Numbered from the stretch's first letter, positions 8,515 through 16,342 are shown. The stretch: DNA of 17,633 nt from Lachnospiraceae bacterium UBA3820 (GCA_002369325.1 DFDU01000085.1:1-17633), one strand, 5' to 3'. Numbers and translations: made by a program. The notes: generated from the sequence alone by a model not told the origin.

Positions 8515-8544
8515 ATTTTAATACAAATCCTGCTGTATTTACAA
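8515..8544 (-). promoter_or_regulatory. possible promoter for the DUF2156-MFS-phosphatase genes
   Basis: On the leftward strand TTGTAA (8544-8539) and TAAAAT (8520-8515) are separated by 18 bp, a fair sigma-A-type pair in the 82-115 bp gap before the DUF2156 gene. A start near 8508 would give a leader of about 50 nt. AACAGCATGTT and related words around it (ACAGCA/TGCTGT, AACATG/CATGTT) are partly inverted and might be operator half-sites. No clear terminator ends the preceding gene, so the upstream transcript may also read through. Confidence 0.35.
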
Positions 8545-8571
8545 CATGTTTTTAAATATGTTTTTTAATAA

Positions 8572-9057
8572 TCAACCTGTAAATCGCATAAAATGTATCT
8601 CAGCCGTGGCACTTTTTATTTCCGGGTTGTTGTCCTCTGCATTTTTCAAAATGCAAAAATCCGTAAAATCATTTTTTTCAAGCCAGCTTTCAAAAGGCTT
8701 TCGGTATTCGTCTCCAAGGGAGTACATGGTCTTTAGGATAATGTCGTCTCCGTACTGACCCTCCTCCCAATCATACAGATTTACGGCAACCTCAGTCATC
8801 TTATCTTTAAGTGCCGACGCTATTCCCATACGTCTGTATTTTTGAGCCGTCCAGATACTAAGTAAATTTATATCTCCGTTTCCTTCAAGCTCCGTTATTA
8901 TAACGCCTGCCGGCTCATTGTTTAGCCATGATGCTATACAGATATATTCCGAATTAATGTCCTCCTGCTCGGAAAGCTCTTCATAAATCATCGGAAGCAT
9001 AAGTGTTTTATAGTTATCTAAGTCTTCTTTAGTTATTTCCCTGTATTCCAAAGTCAT
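8572..9057 (-). CDS. small GNAT N-acetyltransferase
   Basis: A 161-aa protein of the GNAT fold, which transfers an acetyl group from acetyl-CoA to an amine. Motif A is canonical: INLLSIWTAQKYRRMGIAS at 63-81, with the pyrophosphate loop R75-R-M-G78-I-A80. The C-terminal KPFESWLEKNDFTDF (120-134) fits the usual motif B region. It starts four bases after the stop of the 1211-aa gene, and its ribosome binding site GGGAGG (9069-9074) lies inside the last codons of that gene, so the two are probably translationally coupled. That suggests the products act together, for example with the GNAT modifying or restraining the large protein. Substrate unknown. Confidence 0.85.
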   Translation of the reverse strand: MTLEYREITKEDLDNYKTLMLPMIYEELSEQEDINSEYICIASWLNNEPAGVIITELEGNGDINLLSIWTAQKYRRMGIASALKDKMTEVAVNLYDWEEGQYGDDIILKTMYSLGDEYRKPFESWLEKNDFTDFCILKNAEDNNPEIKSATAEIHFMRFTG

Positions 9058-9061
9058 ACTT

Positions 9062-12000
9062 TTACATACCTCCCTGATTTTTTATGGAATCAATCTCATT
9101 TATAAGCCATGTGGCAGTTTTCGAACCATTATTCATTAATTTAATCGTAAAAGCAGATACATATATAGATTGAAATGATGGAACATCATGATACGCCGGC
9201 AACCAGCAGCTTTCCTCCATATCTGACAAAAAATCATTGGCAAGTGTTGCTGATGTTTTATTCTTACCTTCTATATACCATTTAATAATCATCCTTAGCA
9301 TTTCATGATTTTTTTCAAAGGAATCAAAAAGATAGCGATCCAACATTGCTACCTGATCGTTAAATTCAGGAATTGAATCAAGCTTTAGCTTTCTGAAACC
9401 TCCGAATATTTTTTCAAATATTACTCCCTGGTAAGTAAAGCTTGGACTGAAATGCTCAATCATATTTCCACTGATACGTATTCCTTTTTTTACCGATTTT
9501 TCCATGGCAGGAAGTTCATGGAAGGCATACTTTATATCTTTTTCATCAAATGTATCCTTTTCCAGAATATACCGGTTGGCACTTGCAAAATTTTTTGCCA
9601 GCGTTATATCAAAAAAGATCCTATTCATTTCAGCTTTTTGCTCCTTCGTTCGTTCTTTATTCGGAATCTTTTTTATCTCCTCATATCTGCTTTTTAGCTT
9701 TATGGCTTCCTCCGGTGTCTTATGTGACAACAGATATCCTTCATATTCACCCGGCGTCATATTTGCAGTTGTTTTTTCATTCTTATCATTAAATATATAT
9801 ATTTGTTTTTCCGTATGTGTAAAGTCATAACGTGATATGCCCACGTCACCCTTTACTGATCTTTTTAAAACAACATCATAAAGTGCATCCGCATTTGAAA
9901 GTGCAACCTCATATAAGCTTAAAAGATTCATAATATCAGAATTAAGACTTGCATCATTGCCAAGTCTTTCCGTATAATATCTGCTTACTGTTTTCATTGC
10001 ATTTCTTACTTTTTTATGAGCAGCTCTTACCTGTTCGGATGTTACTTCTTCATCATTTATAAGTGCCCCGATACCACCATCACCAACTCCTATAATAGCC
10101 TGCATCACTTCTTCATCCGAAGCATTTATTTGATTAGGCGGAATCTTATGAATAATTTTAGTCCATAATAAAGAACCTTTCATACCGATTTCTAAATTTA
10201 ATTCATTTTCTTTTATTTTCTTATGTTCATTAAAATATGCACCGAGTTCCCCTTTATTTGAGTCTCTTAAAGTCTCTCCGACGCCTCCCGGAGAATAACC
10301 TTTTTTTATGATATCTCCCTTTCCTACGCTTTTATAATATCTGTCCAGATCCTCTTTTGTAAATCTCTTCTGTCCGAAATTCAAATAATCCAGATCCATT
10401 TTATTCATACGAGATGATATGGCATTTGCTCCCATATATATTCCTGATTCTTGTCCAGCCGTAAATGTCTGAACCAAAAAATCCATTTTTGCATTATAAT
10501 CCATCTCATCTTCTTTAAGTTCGCCGGTACCCGGAAGATTAACAAGCTTTGCCATATCTACCACAAATGTTGTGCAATTTCGCTTATAATAACTATATCC
10601 TTTATCGGCATATGTTTCAGCCGCACGAAGAATCTTATTTATATCACCGGGCTTTACCTGATAACGACGTGAAATATCATAATTATGATCATTGTCTTCA
10701 TCCAGTCTACCGGCAATTATCGCACCGCCGAGCATGGAAAGCGCCGTACCCATTACCAGTCCTCCGCCCGGATAAAATCCCATTTTAAGCTGATAGCGTT
10801 CTTTTCTTTTTGTCATTTTATTATAACGGCTGTAAGAAAGTCCTATCATTGCATGTCCCATCTCAAATGACTCTAACGCCTTTTTACTTCCGCGCTTACT
10901 TTGTTCTATCATGATAGTAACTTCAGGCGGATCTTCAGGGTCACCCGCACTAAGTTTTTCCCAGACAAGCGGTCCGCGCCTTACATCCGAATATATATCA
11001 ATATCTTCACCTTTTTCGTTCTTTCTTACAACTTCTTCCTTAAAAGTTTCACCTTTTCTGCCGGGAACCGAACTATGATCTCTTTTATCCTGTGCATTCT
11101 TTCTTCTTCCCGATTCAAATAAAAGTGCCTCTGTCCCGGTAACCAGATTTACGGCAAGTGCCGAAACAACTCCGAGTGTATTACGTAATATATAACGATA
11201 GCCAAGCATCAATCTGTTTTTTATCTTTGCCAAAAGACCTGTTCTGCTATCCGGTCGTTGTACGGGAACAAAAGCTCTGTCCATTACGGCATTCATAGTT
11301 GATTGAATTTTTTTCTGTTCTTCAACCGGTGAAGTAAGGTTAAGCTGTTCTAATCTTGTTTGACAACTTAATAATTCTTTTAAAGCCACATCATCTGTAA
11401 GGGTATGCGCTTCTTTAATTATTTCTCTGCGTTTTTTATCCTTGGAATACCGGGCATTTATTCTTTTAATAATATTATAGCTGGCATCATTTGTATATTC
11501 TATGTTACCTCTAAATTCAGGTAAAGTTACATCCACTCCGTTCAGGCCAAGCATGCTTCTTCCCAGCACAAGAGATTTCACAAGCTTTTCCCCAAGAACT
11601 CTTTGCTCATCATTTGTAGCGCTTTTTACGTCCAAAGAAAGCTCATTGTTATAATGATTCTTGTAATATTTGTCACATATAATCTCTTTTCTTATTGTAT
11701 AATAAGCAGCTATGGAACGAAGAGCCTCAAGACGTTCATTAAGTCTTTTTTGCTCTTCCTCATTTAAGCTTTCCATAAAGTTATGCTTAAGAGACAATCT
11801 GTCAAAGGCAGCCACCTGTCCGACAATCTTTTCAAGCTTGGCTGCATTCTTGGTCATTTCAGTATCATTTTTAAAATTAAGCTCATTTACATTTATGGCA
11901 AATAGCTGCCCTGCCATATAATCAAGTGCAAGTTGGACATCCTGACCTTCAAAACCACCGGGACCGGTCTTGACACTCTTTCCCAAATAGAGATTTACAA

Positions 12001-12697
12001 GACGTATATTATATTTGTCATTACCGCTTTTCATAAACATGGAAAGATCGTTATAATCTTCCTTATCCATTCTCTGAGCCTGCTTTGTTATGGCAAGATT
12101 TAACGTACTATATGCATCACTTCTAAATTTCCCGGCGATTTTTTCAATAAGCTTTGCATTTTCGTTTTTTCTAAAAAGGCGCGAACGTTTATTGGTAATC
12201 TTGGTTTCTCTTTCTTCATCAGTTAATCGTTCCGAAAACTCTTCTTTATATTCCTTTCCGAGAACTGTTTTATCCGGAACTTTATCTATCTTATATATAT
12301 AACGGCTGTTTCCGCTCTCACGACGCTCTGCATCGATAATACTGAAAAAACGCTTACTGTGATTATTTGTGTTGTGGATTAAATCAAAATAGCCCTTTTG
12401 TTTTTGTTCTTTCTTTTGAACAAGGTCATCCATCTTACGGCTTACCCATGATTTATTGAACTTATCAACATCATCAAGGTAAGGAGGCATGTTACCTTTA
12501 ACAACCTCCCACTTTTTTTCAAGCTTAATCTTCTTTTCATTTACATTATTATCCATAAGTTCAGGGGGCTGTTCCAAAACTTTATTTTCTAATGGAAGAT
12601 TTATCATTTGTCTGTTATCGACAAGATTATTTTCGACTTTTGATTTTTTCAACTCAAGAGGCTTTATCAAAAGTTCTTCATTCATATTATTATCCAT
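9062..12697 (-). CDS. 1211-aa helical protein with permuted NlpC/P60-like His-Cys domain
   Basis: A large soluble protein with no Sec signal peptide. Residues about 1-60 are charged and disordered, with MDNNMNEE (1-8) echoed by MDNNVNEK (48-55). Residues about 60-480 are mainly charged helix. Residues about 505-527 are a short hydrophobic stretch that is marginal as a membrane segment. The central part looks catalytic: MGHAMIGLSY (613-622) with His615, then YSYYKRNCTTFVVDMAKLV (701-719) with Cys708. The His-before-Cys order and the NCTTF context match circularly permuted papain-like/NlpC-P60 relatives (LRAT, YiiX, DUF4105 style), which act as peptidases, amidases or acyltransferases. Residues 760-1211 are helical and unrecognised. 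Ribosome binding site: AAGGGGG. It is tightly coupled to the GNAT gene downstream. An effector or toxin-like role is only an inference. Confidence 0.75.
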   Translation of the reverse strand: MDNNMNEELLIKPLELKKSKVENNLVDNRQMINLPLENKVLEQPPELMDNNVNEKKIKLEKKWEVVKGNMPPYLDDVDKFNKSWVSRKMDDLVQKKEQKQKGYFDLIHNTNNHSKRFFSIIDAERRESGNSRYIYKIDKVPDKTVLGKEYKEEFSERLTDEERETKITNKRSRLFRKNENAKLIEKIAGKFRSDAYSTLNLAITKQAQRMDKEDYNDLSMFMKSGNDKYNIRLVNLYLGKSVKTGPGGFEGQDVQLALDYMAGQLFAINVNELNFKNDTEMTKNAAKLEKIVGQVAAFDRLSLKHNFMESLNEEEQKRLNERLEALRSIAAYYTIRKEIICDKYYKNHYNNELSLDVKSATNDEQRVLGEKLVKSLVLGRSMLGLNGVDVTLPEFRGNIEYTNDASYNIIKRINARYSKDKKRREIIKEAHTLTDDVALKELLSCQTRLEQLNLTSPVEEQKKIQSTMNAVMDRAFVPVQRPDSRTGLLAKIKNRLMLGYRYILRNTLGVVSALAVNLVTGTEALLFESGRRKNAQDKRDHSSVPGRKGETFKEEVVRKNEKGEDIDIYSDVRRGPLVWEKLSAGDPEDPPEVTIMIEQSKRGSKKALESFEMGHAMIGLSYSRYNKMTKRKERYQLKMGFYPGGGLVMGTALSMLGGAIIAGRLDEDNDHNYDISRRYQVKPGDINKILRAAETYADKGYSYYKRNCTTFVVDMAKLVNLPGTGELKEDEMDYNAKMDFLVQTFTAGQESGIYMGANAISSRMNKMDLDYLNFGQKRFTKEDLDRYYKSVGKGDIIKKGYSPGGVGETLRDSNKGELGAYFNEHKKIKENELNLEIGMKGSLLWTKIIHKIPPNQINASDEEVMQAIIGVGDGGIGALINDEEVTSEQVRAAHKKVRNAMKTVSRYYTERLGNDASLNSDIMNLLSLYEVALSNADALYDVVLKRSVKGDVGISRYDFTHTEKQIYIFNDKNEKTTANMTPGEYEGYLLSHKTPEEAIKLKSRYEEIKKIPNKERTKEQKAEMNRIFFDITLAKNFASANRYILEKDTFDEKDIKYAFHELPAMEKSVKKGIRISGNMIEHFSPSFTYQGVIFEKIFGGFRKLKLDSIPEFNDQVAMLDRYLFDSFEKNHEMLRMIIKWYIEGKNKTSATLANDFLSDMEESCWLPAYHDVPSFQSIYVSAFTIKLMNNGSKTATWLINEIDSIKNQGGM
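12536..12697 (-). repeat. short direct repeat at the 5' end of the 1211-aa gene
   Basis: Two 21-nt copies, 12677-12697 and 12536-12556, match at 19 of 21 bases and lie 141 bp (47 codons) apart in the same frame. They encode MDNNMNE and MDNNVNE; the first copy is the start of the protein. This points to an in-frame duplication of the N-terminal segment, or to a second potential start (Met48), although no good ribosome binding site precedes the inner copy. Confidence 0.6.
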
Positions 12698-12780
12698 TAT
12701 ATGTATCCCCCTTTATTATACTTATTGTTATACTTGTTTTTATATTTAATCATTAGGACGTATTTATCCGGTCCTTAATA
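12698..12780 (-). promoter_or_regulatory. intergenic spacer before the 1211-aa gene, weak hairpin and TATAAT
   Basis: On the leftward strand an imperfect stem (AGGAC with GTCCT, about 12753-12776) follows the tandem-GNAT stop but has no T run. Near the gene, AAGTATAA is repeated 14 bp apart, and the second copy contains TATAAT without a credible -35 box 17 bp upstream. AAGGGGGAT 9 bp before the ATG is the ribosome binding site. At most a weak internal promoter; read-through from upstream is likely. Confidence 0.3.
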
Positions 12781-13695
12781 TTAGTTATTTTTATCTCTGT
12801 AAAGTGTTGTCTTTAATCCTATATTTGCCTGCATGGGAACCTTTGCTATTTCCCTATCCCACTCATAATATAAATCATCATCATGATCTTCATATATTTC
12901 TATATTTACTCGTTCTTCATCCGATATTTTCTTTTTTGCACGAAGTGCCATTCCGATTACTTCAAGGTCATCGGAAATGACATTTTTCATAAGCTTTGTT
13001 GCGTTATCGTTGACACAGACCGCAGTAAGCTCCGGATACGTTTGGTTTTTCCCGGATACAATCAGATTATTAACCATACCCTTAAGGGCTTCCATTATAT
13101 AAGTACTGTCACCCGAGTCAGATGTACCGAGATAATCAATATTCACATGGTCTTCTTTCTCGGTACAAAAAATATATGCTCTGATTTCTCCCTGTTCATC
13201 ATAGACAAGACCGCTTATCTTCTTTGAAAATCGGGTTATATCTTTTGAAGTAAGCATTAAAAACTGTCCGGAAATCAACTTAAAAAATGTATCCCACTGC
13301 TTCATTTTAAGCATATCAAAGGATACAAACTTAGCTTTATCCGTCTTTTTTTTAATTGTATTTATTATTTTTTTTGAAGCCAATAGCTTTTCCATACTGA
13401 CAGAACAAATCGGAGCATTGTCACTTACTTCAAAACCTGCCTTTTCAAACAGCTTTTTCATACCTTTTATATTATTTGAAAAATTAGCTTCCATTGTTTT
13501 TATTCCACGATTATATACCTCCTGGTTTGCAGCTGAAATCAATAAGCTCCCTATTCCTTCACGCCTTTTTTCCTCCGGTATATATAGTGATATTATATCT
13601 GCATTATCATTATCACACGAAAGCGTTATAGCAGCACCGCATTGTTCTTCTATTCTGATATATCCGCTGTTATCGGCTGTTTTTAATAATTGCAT
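12781..13695 (-). CDS. tandem-GNAT protein (acetyltransferase-like)
   Basis: A 304-aa protein with an active-looking N-terminal GNAT and a degenerate C-terminal one. Motif A reads ADIISLYIPEEKRREGIGS (32-50), with R44-R-E-G47-I-G49 as the acetyl-CoA loop. The second half (about 155-260: ISGLVYDEQGEIRAYIF and onward) has the GNAT strand pattern without R-x-x-G-x-G. The same plan and phrases recur in the proteins at 15308-16177 and 16343-17320, so the three are paralogues. The ATG at 13693-13695 is preferred because AGGAG sits 7 bp upstream; a start 33 bases earlier would overlap the preceding gene by 19 bases and has no good site. It lies 14 bp after the small GNAT gene. Substrate unknown. Confidence 0.8.
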   Translation of the reverse strand: MQLLKTADNSGYIRIEEQCGAAITLSCDNDNADIISLYIPEEKRREGIGSLLISAANQEVYNRGIKTMEANFSNNIKGMKKLFEKAGFEVSDNAPICSVSMEKLLASKKIINTIKKKTDKAKFVSFDMLKMKQWDTFFKLISGQFLMLTSKDITRFSKKISGLVYDEQGEIRAYIFCTEKEDHVNIDYLGTSDSGDSTYIMEALKGMVNNLIVSGKNQTYPELTAVCVNDNATKLMKNVISDDLEVIGMALRAKKKISDEERVNIEIYEDHDDDLYYEWDREIAKVPMQANIGLKTTLYRDKNN

Positions 13696-13702
13696 TTCTG
13701 TA

Positions 13703-13707
13703 CTCCT
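13703..13707 (-). promoter_or_regulatory. ribosome binding site that sets the tandem-GNAT start
   Basis: AGGAG on the leftward strand, seven bases before the ATG at 13693-13695, in the 14-bp gap after the stop of the preceding small GNAT gene. It argues against the longer reading frame beginning at 13728. Confidence 0.7.
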
Positions 13708-13709
13708 GT

Positions 13710-14180
13710 TTATATATCTACCCAACATACACCCTGCTCAATCTTTCGGGATGTGATTTTTTTTGGAAAATCAAAAATCTCATTTATAATGCCGTTTTCA
13801 ACTTTCATAAAAAGATATCCGTTATTCTCAAAAAATTCTTTTATATACATCTTTTCGTTTAAATTATCCTTTAAAAACACAAGACTCTTTTTTACTCCGC
13901 TTTTTTTTATTATATTGTGCGACTTCCAGATCATTCTTTCGGCTACACCGGTTCCTCTGAAGTTTTCGTCGACATATATATATATGATGTCAGATACAAA
14001 TTCTCCGTTTTTAAGTAAGCCTATGTAAAACTGGGTGATTCCAATCAGGTTTCCTTTTGGATCAACGGCTCCAATCGTAAAAAAACCCCTTTTTTTTTGA
14101 TTATCAAAGACATATTGGGGAAGTTTTTTTTCAAAACTTTCTAAATTCTTTTTTCCTAATGTATATACACCATATCTCAT
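13710..14180 (-). CDS. small GNAT N-acetyltransferase
   Basis: A 156-aa single-domain GNAT. Motif A is complete: SDIIYIYVDENFRGTGVAERMI (63-84) contains R75-G-T-G78-V-A80, the acetyl-CoA pyrophosphate loop. The downstream YIKEFFENNGYLFMKVENG (112-130) fits the motif B helix and final strand. Its ATG directly abuts the stop of the 372-aa helical-protein gene (TAAATG, no spacer), and its ribosome binding site GAGG is inside that gene's last codons. This mirrors the 1211-aa/GNAT pair, so a small GNAT follows each helical protein with coupled translation. A run of nine T at 14090-14098 lies within the gene. Substrate unknown. Confidence 0.82.
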   Translation of the reverse strand: MRYGVYTLGKKNLESFEKKLPQYVFDNQKKRGFFTIGAVDPKGNLIGITQFYIGLLKNGEFVSDIIYIYVDENFRGTGVAERMIWKSHNIIKKSGVKKSLVFLKDNLNEKMYIKEFFENNGYLFMKVENGIINEIFDFPKKITSRKIEQGVCWVDI

Positions 14181-15299
14181 TTAATCATCCTCATCCATCG
14201 TTTCCCATCCCAGCTTATGATATAATTTTTCCATATTTTTGCTTAATGGAAAAGAATTTTTTTCTCTCAGATTGGTCACAAACCTGTAATTCTCCCGTAA
14301 AGCCTTTTGATACTTAGTTCTTGCCAGCTTATAAACACCTTCATCAAATTTTCCATCAAAGAAATTGCCCGTCATCACATCTATATAATGTTTTTTCCCG
14401 AATTGGATAAATAAGTCCTTGAATAATTGTGCAGTCTCGGCCTGCAATTCTATCATATCCTTCATATCATCAGATAATGTATTCCAATATTTTTCGTCAC
14501 GTTTTAACAACTCAGGGAGAAGTATACATTGATCTATATTTTTTCTTAAATCATGATAATGCGTTGTCATATATGACTCGTTACAAAGTGCCGCCTTAAA
14601 ATGAAATGACATTGCTATGTTCAAAACACGATTCAAATTGACTTTTTCTTCCTTATTATTCTCTTCCTCTCTTTTCTTTTCTTCATTATATTCTTTGGCA
14701 TTTTTTCTGAATTTATATGTTGTTTCGTCAAATTCAGGACAGTTACTTATATGATGTTCGGTCAACTGAAGTTCTTCACTAAGTTCTATCTCATTTTCAC
14801 TATTTTCATAATTTTTGTTTTCAAGTTTGGCCATAATAAGGTTCTTTCTATCCTTATATGGTTTTAAATATTCTTTTTTTAATTTATATGAATGCCATGC
14901 CTGTTTACCTTTTGCAAATATTGACTTTATGCCAAACCTGTACGGAGCCTGAACATTTTCAGTTATCATATCAACATTGCTCTTTTTACCTTCAATGATA
15001 TAATTATCTGTCATAAGTTCCGGCAGATACAGCTCTATGGTATCCTTTAATTTAATGTCTTCTTTTTTAGCTTCAAAGAAATATGGATCATGTATCTGTC
15101 CATACATAACTTTTTGGCCATATTCTTTGTGAGCTATTTCATTTTTTTGTCGCTCTTCATTTATATTTAATGGAGGCATGTATAAGAGTTTATCTTCATC
15201 CTCAATTTTTTTTACATTAATAATATTGGAATTAACATTAATATTAAGATTATCTAACTTTTCATCTTGAAAAATATTATCAATAAAACTATTATCCAT
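14181..15299 (-). CDS. 372-aa charged helical protein, unrecognised
   Basis: A soluble, Lys/Glu/Asn-rich protein without signal peptide or membrane segment. I do not recognise the family. The N-terminus (about 1-60) is disordered and Asn-rich, starts MDN like the 1211-aa protein, and has a Pro-Pro motif at 42-43 (MPPLN). Residues about 200-220 are a very charged Lys/Glu helix. Residues 235-250 (KAALCNESYMTTHYHD) resemble 337-352 of the 1211-aa protein (KEIICDKYYKNHYNNE), sharing a K-x3-C-x3-x-Y-HY pattern, which suggests a common helical module. It ends in an acidic tail, MDEDD. No catalytic His/Cys pair is visible. AGGAGG overlaps the stop codon of the upstream tandem-GNAT gene, 8 bp away. 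It could be a smaller partner or non-catalytic paralogue of the 1211-aa protein. Confidence 0.75.
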   Translation of the reverse strand: MDNSFIDNIFQDEKLDNLNINVNSNIINVKKIEDEDKLLYMPPLNINEERQKNEIAHKEYGQKVMYGQIHDPYFFEAKKEDIKLKDTIELYLPELMTDNYIIEGKKSNVDMITENVQAPYRFGIKSIFAKGKQAWHSYKLKKEYLKPYKDRKNLIMAKLENKNYENSENEIELSEELQLTEHHISNCPEFDETTYKFRKNAKEYNEEKKREEENNKEEKVNLNRVLNIAMSFHFKAALCNESYMTTHYHDLRKNIDQCILLPELLKRDEKYWNTLSDDMKDMIELQAETAQLFKDLFIQFGKKHYIDVMTGNFFDGKFDEGVYKLARTKYQKALRENYRFVTNLREKNSFPLSKNMEKLYHKLGWETMDEDD

Positions 15300-15307
15300 A
15301 TTTCCTC

Positions 15308-16177
15308 CTAAACCATATCCGGCACCTTATCAAACGTCCTCGATACCTCTGAAACCTCAGGAAGTATATAACGGACAAATCTGTCAGCAGTTTCATCAAC
15401 CACATCAATTACAAGCGGGATACTACTATCATATTTTTTTTCTGCCTCCGATAAAGAAGCTTTAAGGAGCCACATAAGTATCAATGGATTATTGCTTCCG
15501 TTATATGCAGCAGCAACACGAATTCCGTTTTGGTATGAGATATTTTCTATTGCTACATATCCTTTAACCCGTCCGTTTTCTTCATATATCGCAGATAGTT
15601 CTCTATCAACATCATCGGATAAAAAACCTCCTACAGGCAATGGTGCAAATTTTTCTTCAGCCTGCTTATTATAGCTTTTCAGCTTATTTTCAGTCAGGTC
15701 GGAAAAATACTTGATTTTAGGATTTTTCTTGACTTTTTTCAGGCTTTCGGCTTCTTCACAATCTGCAAGTGTCACTATATAGGTTTTATAATCAACATCT
15801 GTCCTTTTACTGAAATCAGCATTTATAAATGCCTCCTCAAGCAACTCAGTCTCACCGTCAACCATACAAAAGCTTGCCGTTATAATATAATCCATCTTGG
15901 ATGCTATAGCCTCCAACGCAGCCAGTAAAAGTCTCGAACCGCCACGATGTCTGAATTTAGGTGTTACATAAAGTGATAATATCTCCAGCCTGTCATGAAT
16001 ACGTTCAAAAACCAAAGTTCCTGCTGCATATTTCTTGGATGTAAGTCCTATAATATAAAGACCGTCTTCATTTTTGAGGCGTTCTTTTATTTCATCTGCT
16101 ACAAAGGAAAGAAATACTCCGGGTTTTTTGCTATCCACATATCCAACTGAAAAAAACGGATCAATTTCAATACTCAT
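15308..16177 (-). CDS. tandem-GNAT protein with degenerate acetyl-CoA loop
   Basis: A 289-aa protein, first gene after the strong promoter. The N-terminal GNAT has EILSLYVTPKFRHRGGSRLL (65-84), where the loop reads R76-H-R-G79-G-S81: Ser replaces the usual final Gly/Ala, so acetyl-CoA binding may be weakened. The second GNAT-like half (about 180-280) contains LPVGGFLSDD and LSAIYEENGRVKGYVAIE, which closely match the protein at 16343-17320. I start it at the ATG at 16175-16177, with AAAAGGGG 11 bases upstream; a GTG start at 16223-16225 would give 305 aa but has no clear site. It is 8 bp upstream of the 372-aa gene. The role may be regulatory or structural rather than catalytic. Confidence 0.75.
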   Translation of the reverse strand: MSIEIDPFFSVGYVDSKKPGVFLSFVADEIKERLKNEDGLYIIGLTSKKYAAGTLVFERIHDRLEILSLYVTPKFRHRGGSRLLLAALEAIASKMDYIITASFCMVDGETELLEEAFINADFSKRTDVDYKTYIVTLADCEEAESLKKVKKNPKIKYFSDLTENKLKSYNKQAEEKFAPLPVGGFLSDDVDRELSAIYEENGRVKGYVAIENISYQNGIRVAAAYNGSNNPLILMWLLKASLSEAEKKYDSSIPLVIDVVDETADRFVRYILPEVSEVSRTFDKVPDMV

Positions 16178-16188
16178 AATATTTGTTG

Positions 16189-16196
16189 CCCCTTTT
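16189..16196 (-). promoter_or_regulatory. ribosome binding site supporting the ATG start at 16177
   Basis: AAAAGGGG on the leftward strand, 11 bases before the ATG. The spacing is slightly long. It is better than anything before the alternative GTG at 16223-16225. Confidence 0.5.
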
Positions 16197-16236
16197 ACAT
16201 ATATTTTTATCACATCAAAAGTCACATAACCGTCAT

Positions 16237-16253
16237 ATAATTATGATAATTAT
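16237..16253. promoter_or_regulatory. tandem 8-bp palindromes over the promoter -10, candidate operator
   Basis: ATAATTAT occurs at 16237-16244 and again at 16246-16253, separated by one G. Each copy is its own reverse complement, so the pair is both a direct and an inverted repeat. It covers most of the -10 box and the expected start site of the leftward promoter, where a repressor would block RNA polymerase. AT-richness makes chance occurrence quite possible. Confidence 0.4.
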
Positions 16254-16277
16254 ATATTATTACTACAAAAACATCAA
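16249..16277 (-). promoter_or_regulatory. sigma-A-type promoter of the GNAT/helical-protein operon
   Basis: On the leftward strand TTGATG (16277-16272) and a perfect TATAAT (16254-16249) are separated by exactly 17 bp. It lies between the terminator at 16301-16335 and the tandem-GNAT gene and gives a leader of about 65 nt. This is the best promoter match in the window. Confidence 0.7.
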
Positions 16278-16300
16278 TTATTAGTACTAAAAATGCATTT

Positions 16301-16335
16301 AAAAGGCCGATTGGCTAATAGCCAACCGACCTTTT
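16301..16335 (-). terminator. terminator after the right-hand tandem-GNAT gene
   Basis: A 14-15-bp stem with two G-U pairs: AAAGGTCGGTTGGC pairs with GCCAATCGGCCTTT around a 5-nt loop, reading leftward. It starts about 8 bases after the stop codon of the 16343-17320 gene. The T tail is four bases leftward and six rightward, so it can work in both directions. It separates that gene from the promoter that follows. Confidence 0.85.
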
Positions 16336-16342
16336 TTAATCC

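Noticed and set aside
9452..9830. Several overlapping rightward open frames opposite the 1211-aa gene
   Set aside because: They are antisense to a long well-supported coding frame, lack ribosome binding sites and have the Phe/Ser/Ile-rich composition typical of reverse-strand shadows of AT-rich genes.
10450..11200. Membrane anchoring of the 1211-aa protein by its hydrophobic stretches (about 506-527 and 644-664)
   Set aside because: Both stretches are short and rich in Gly, Thr and Asn; the second lies between the putative catalytic His and Cys, so it is more likely part of a folded core.
13696..13728. Longer start for the middle tandem-GNAT protein, overlapping the previous gene
   Set aside because: The ATG at 13693-13695 has AGGAG at proper spacing, and its length then matches the paralogues better.
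14090..14098. Run of nine T inside a small GNAT gene as a phase-variation switch
   Set aside because: It encodes ordinary Lys codons in frame, long T/A runs are common across this AT-rich window, and nothing shows length variation.
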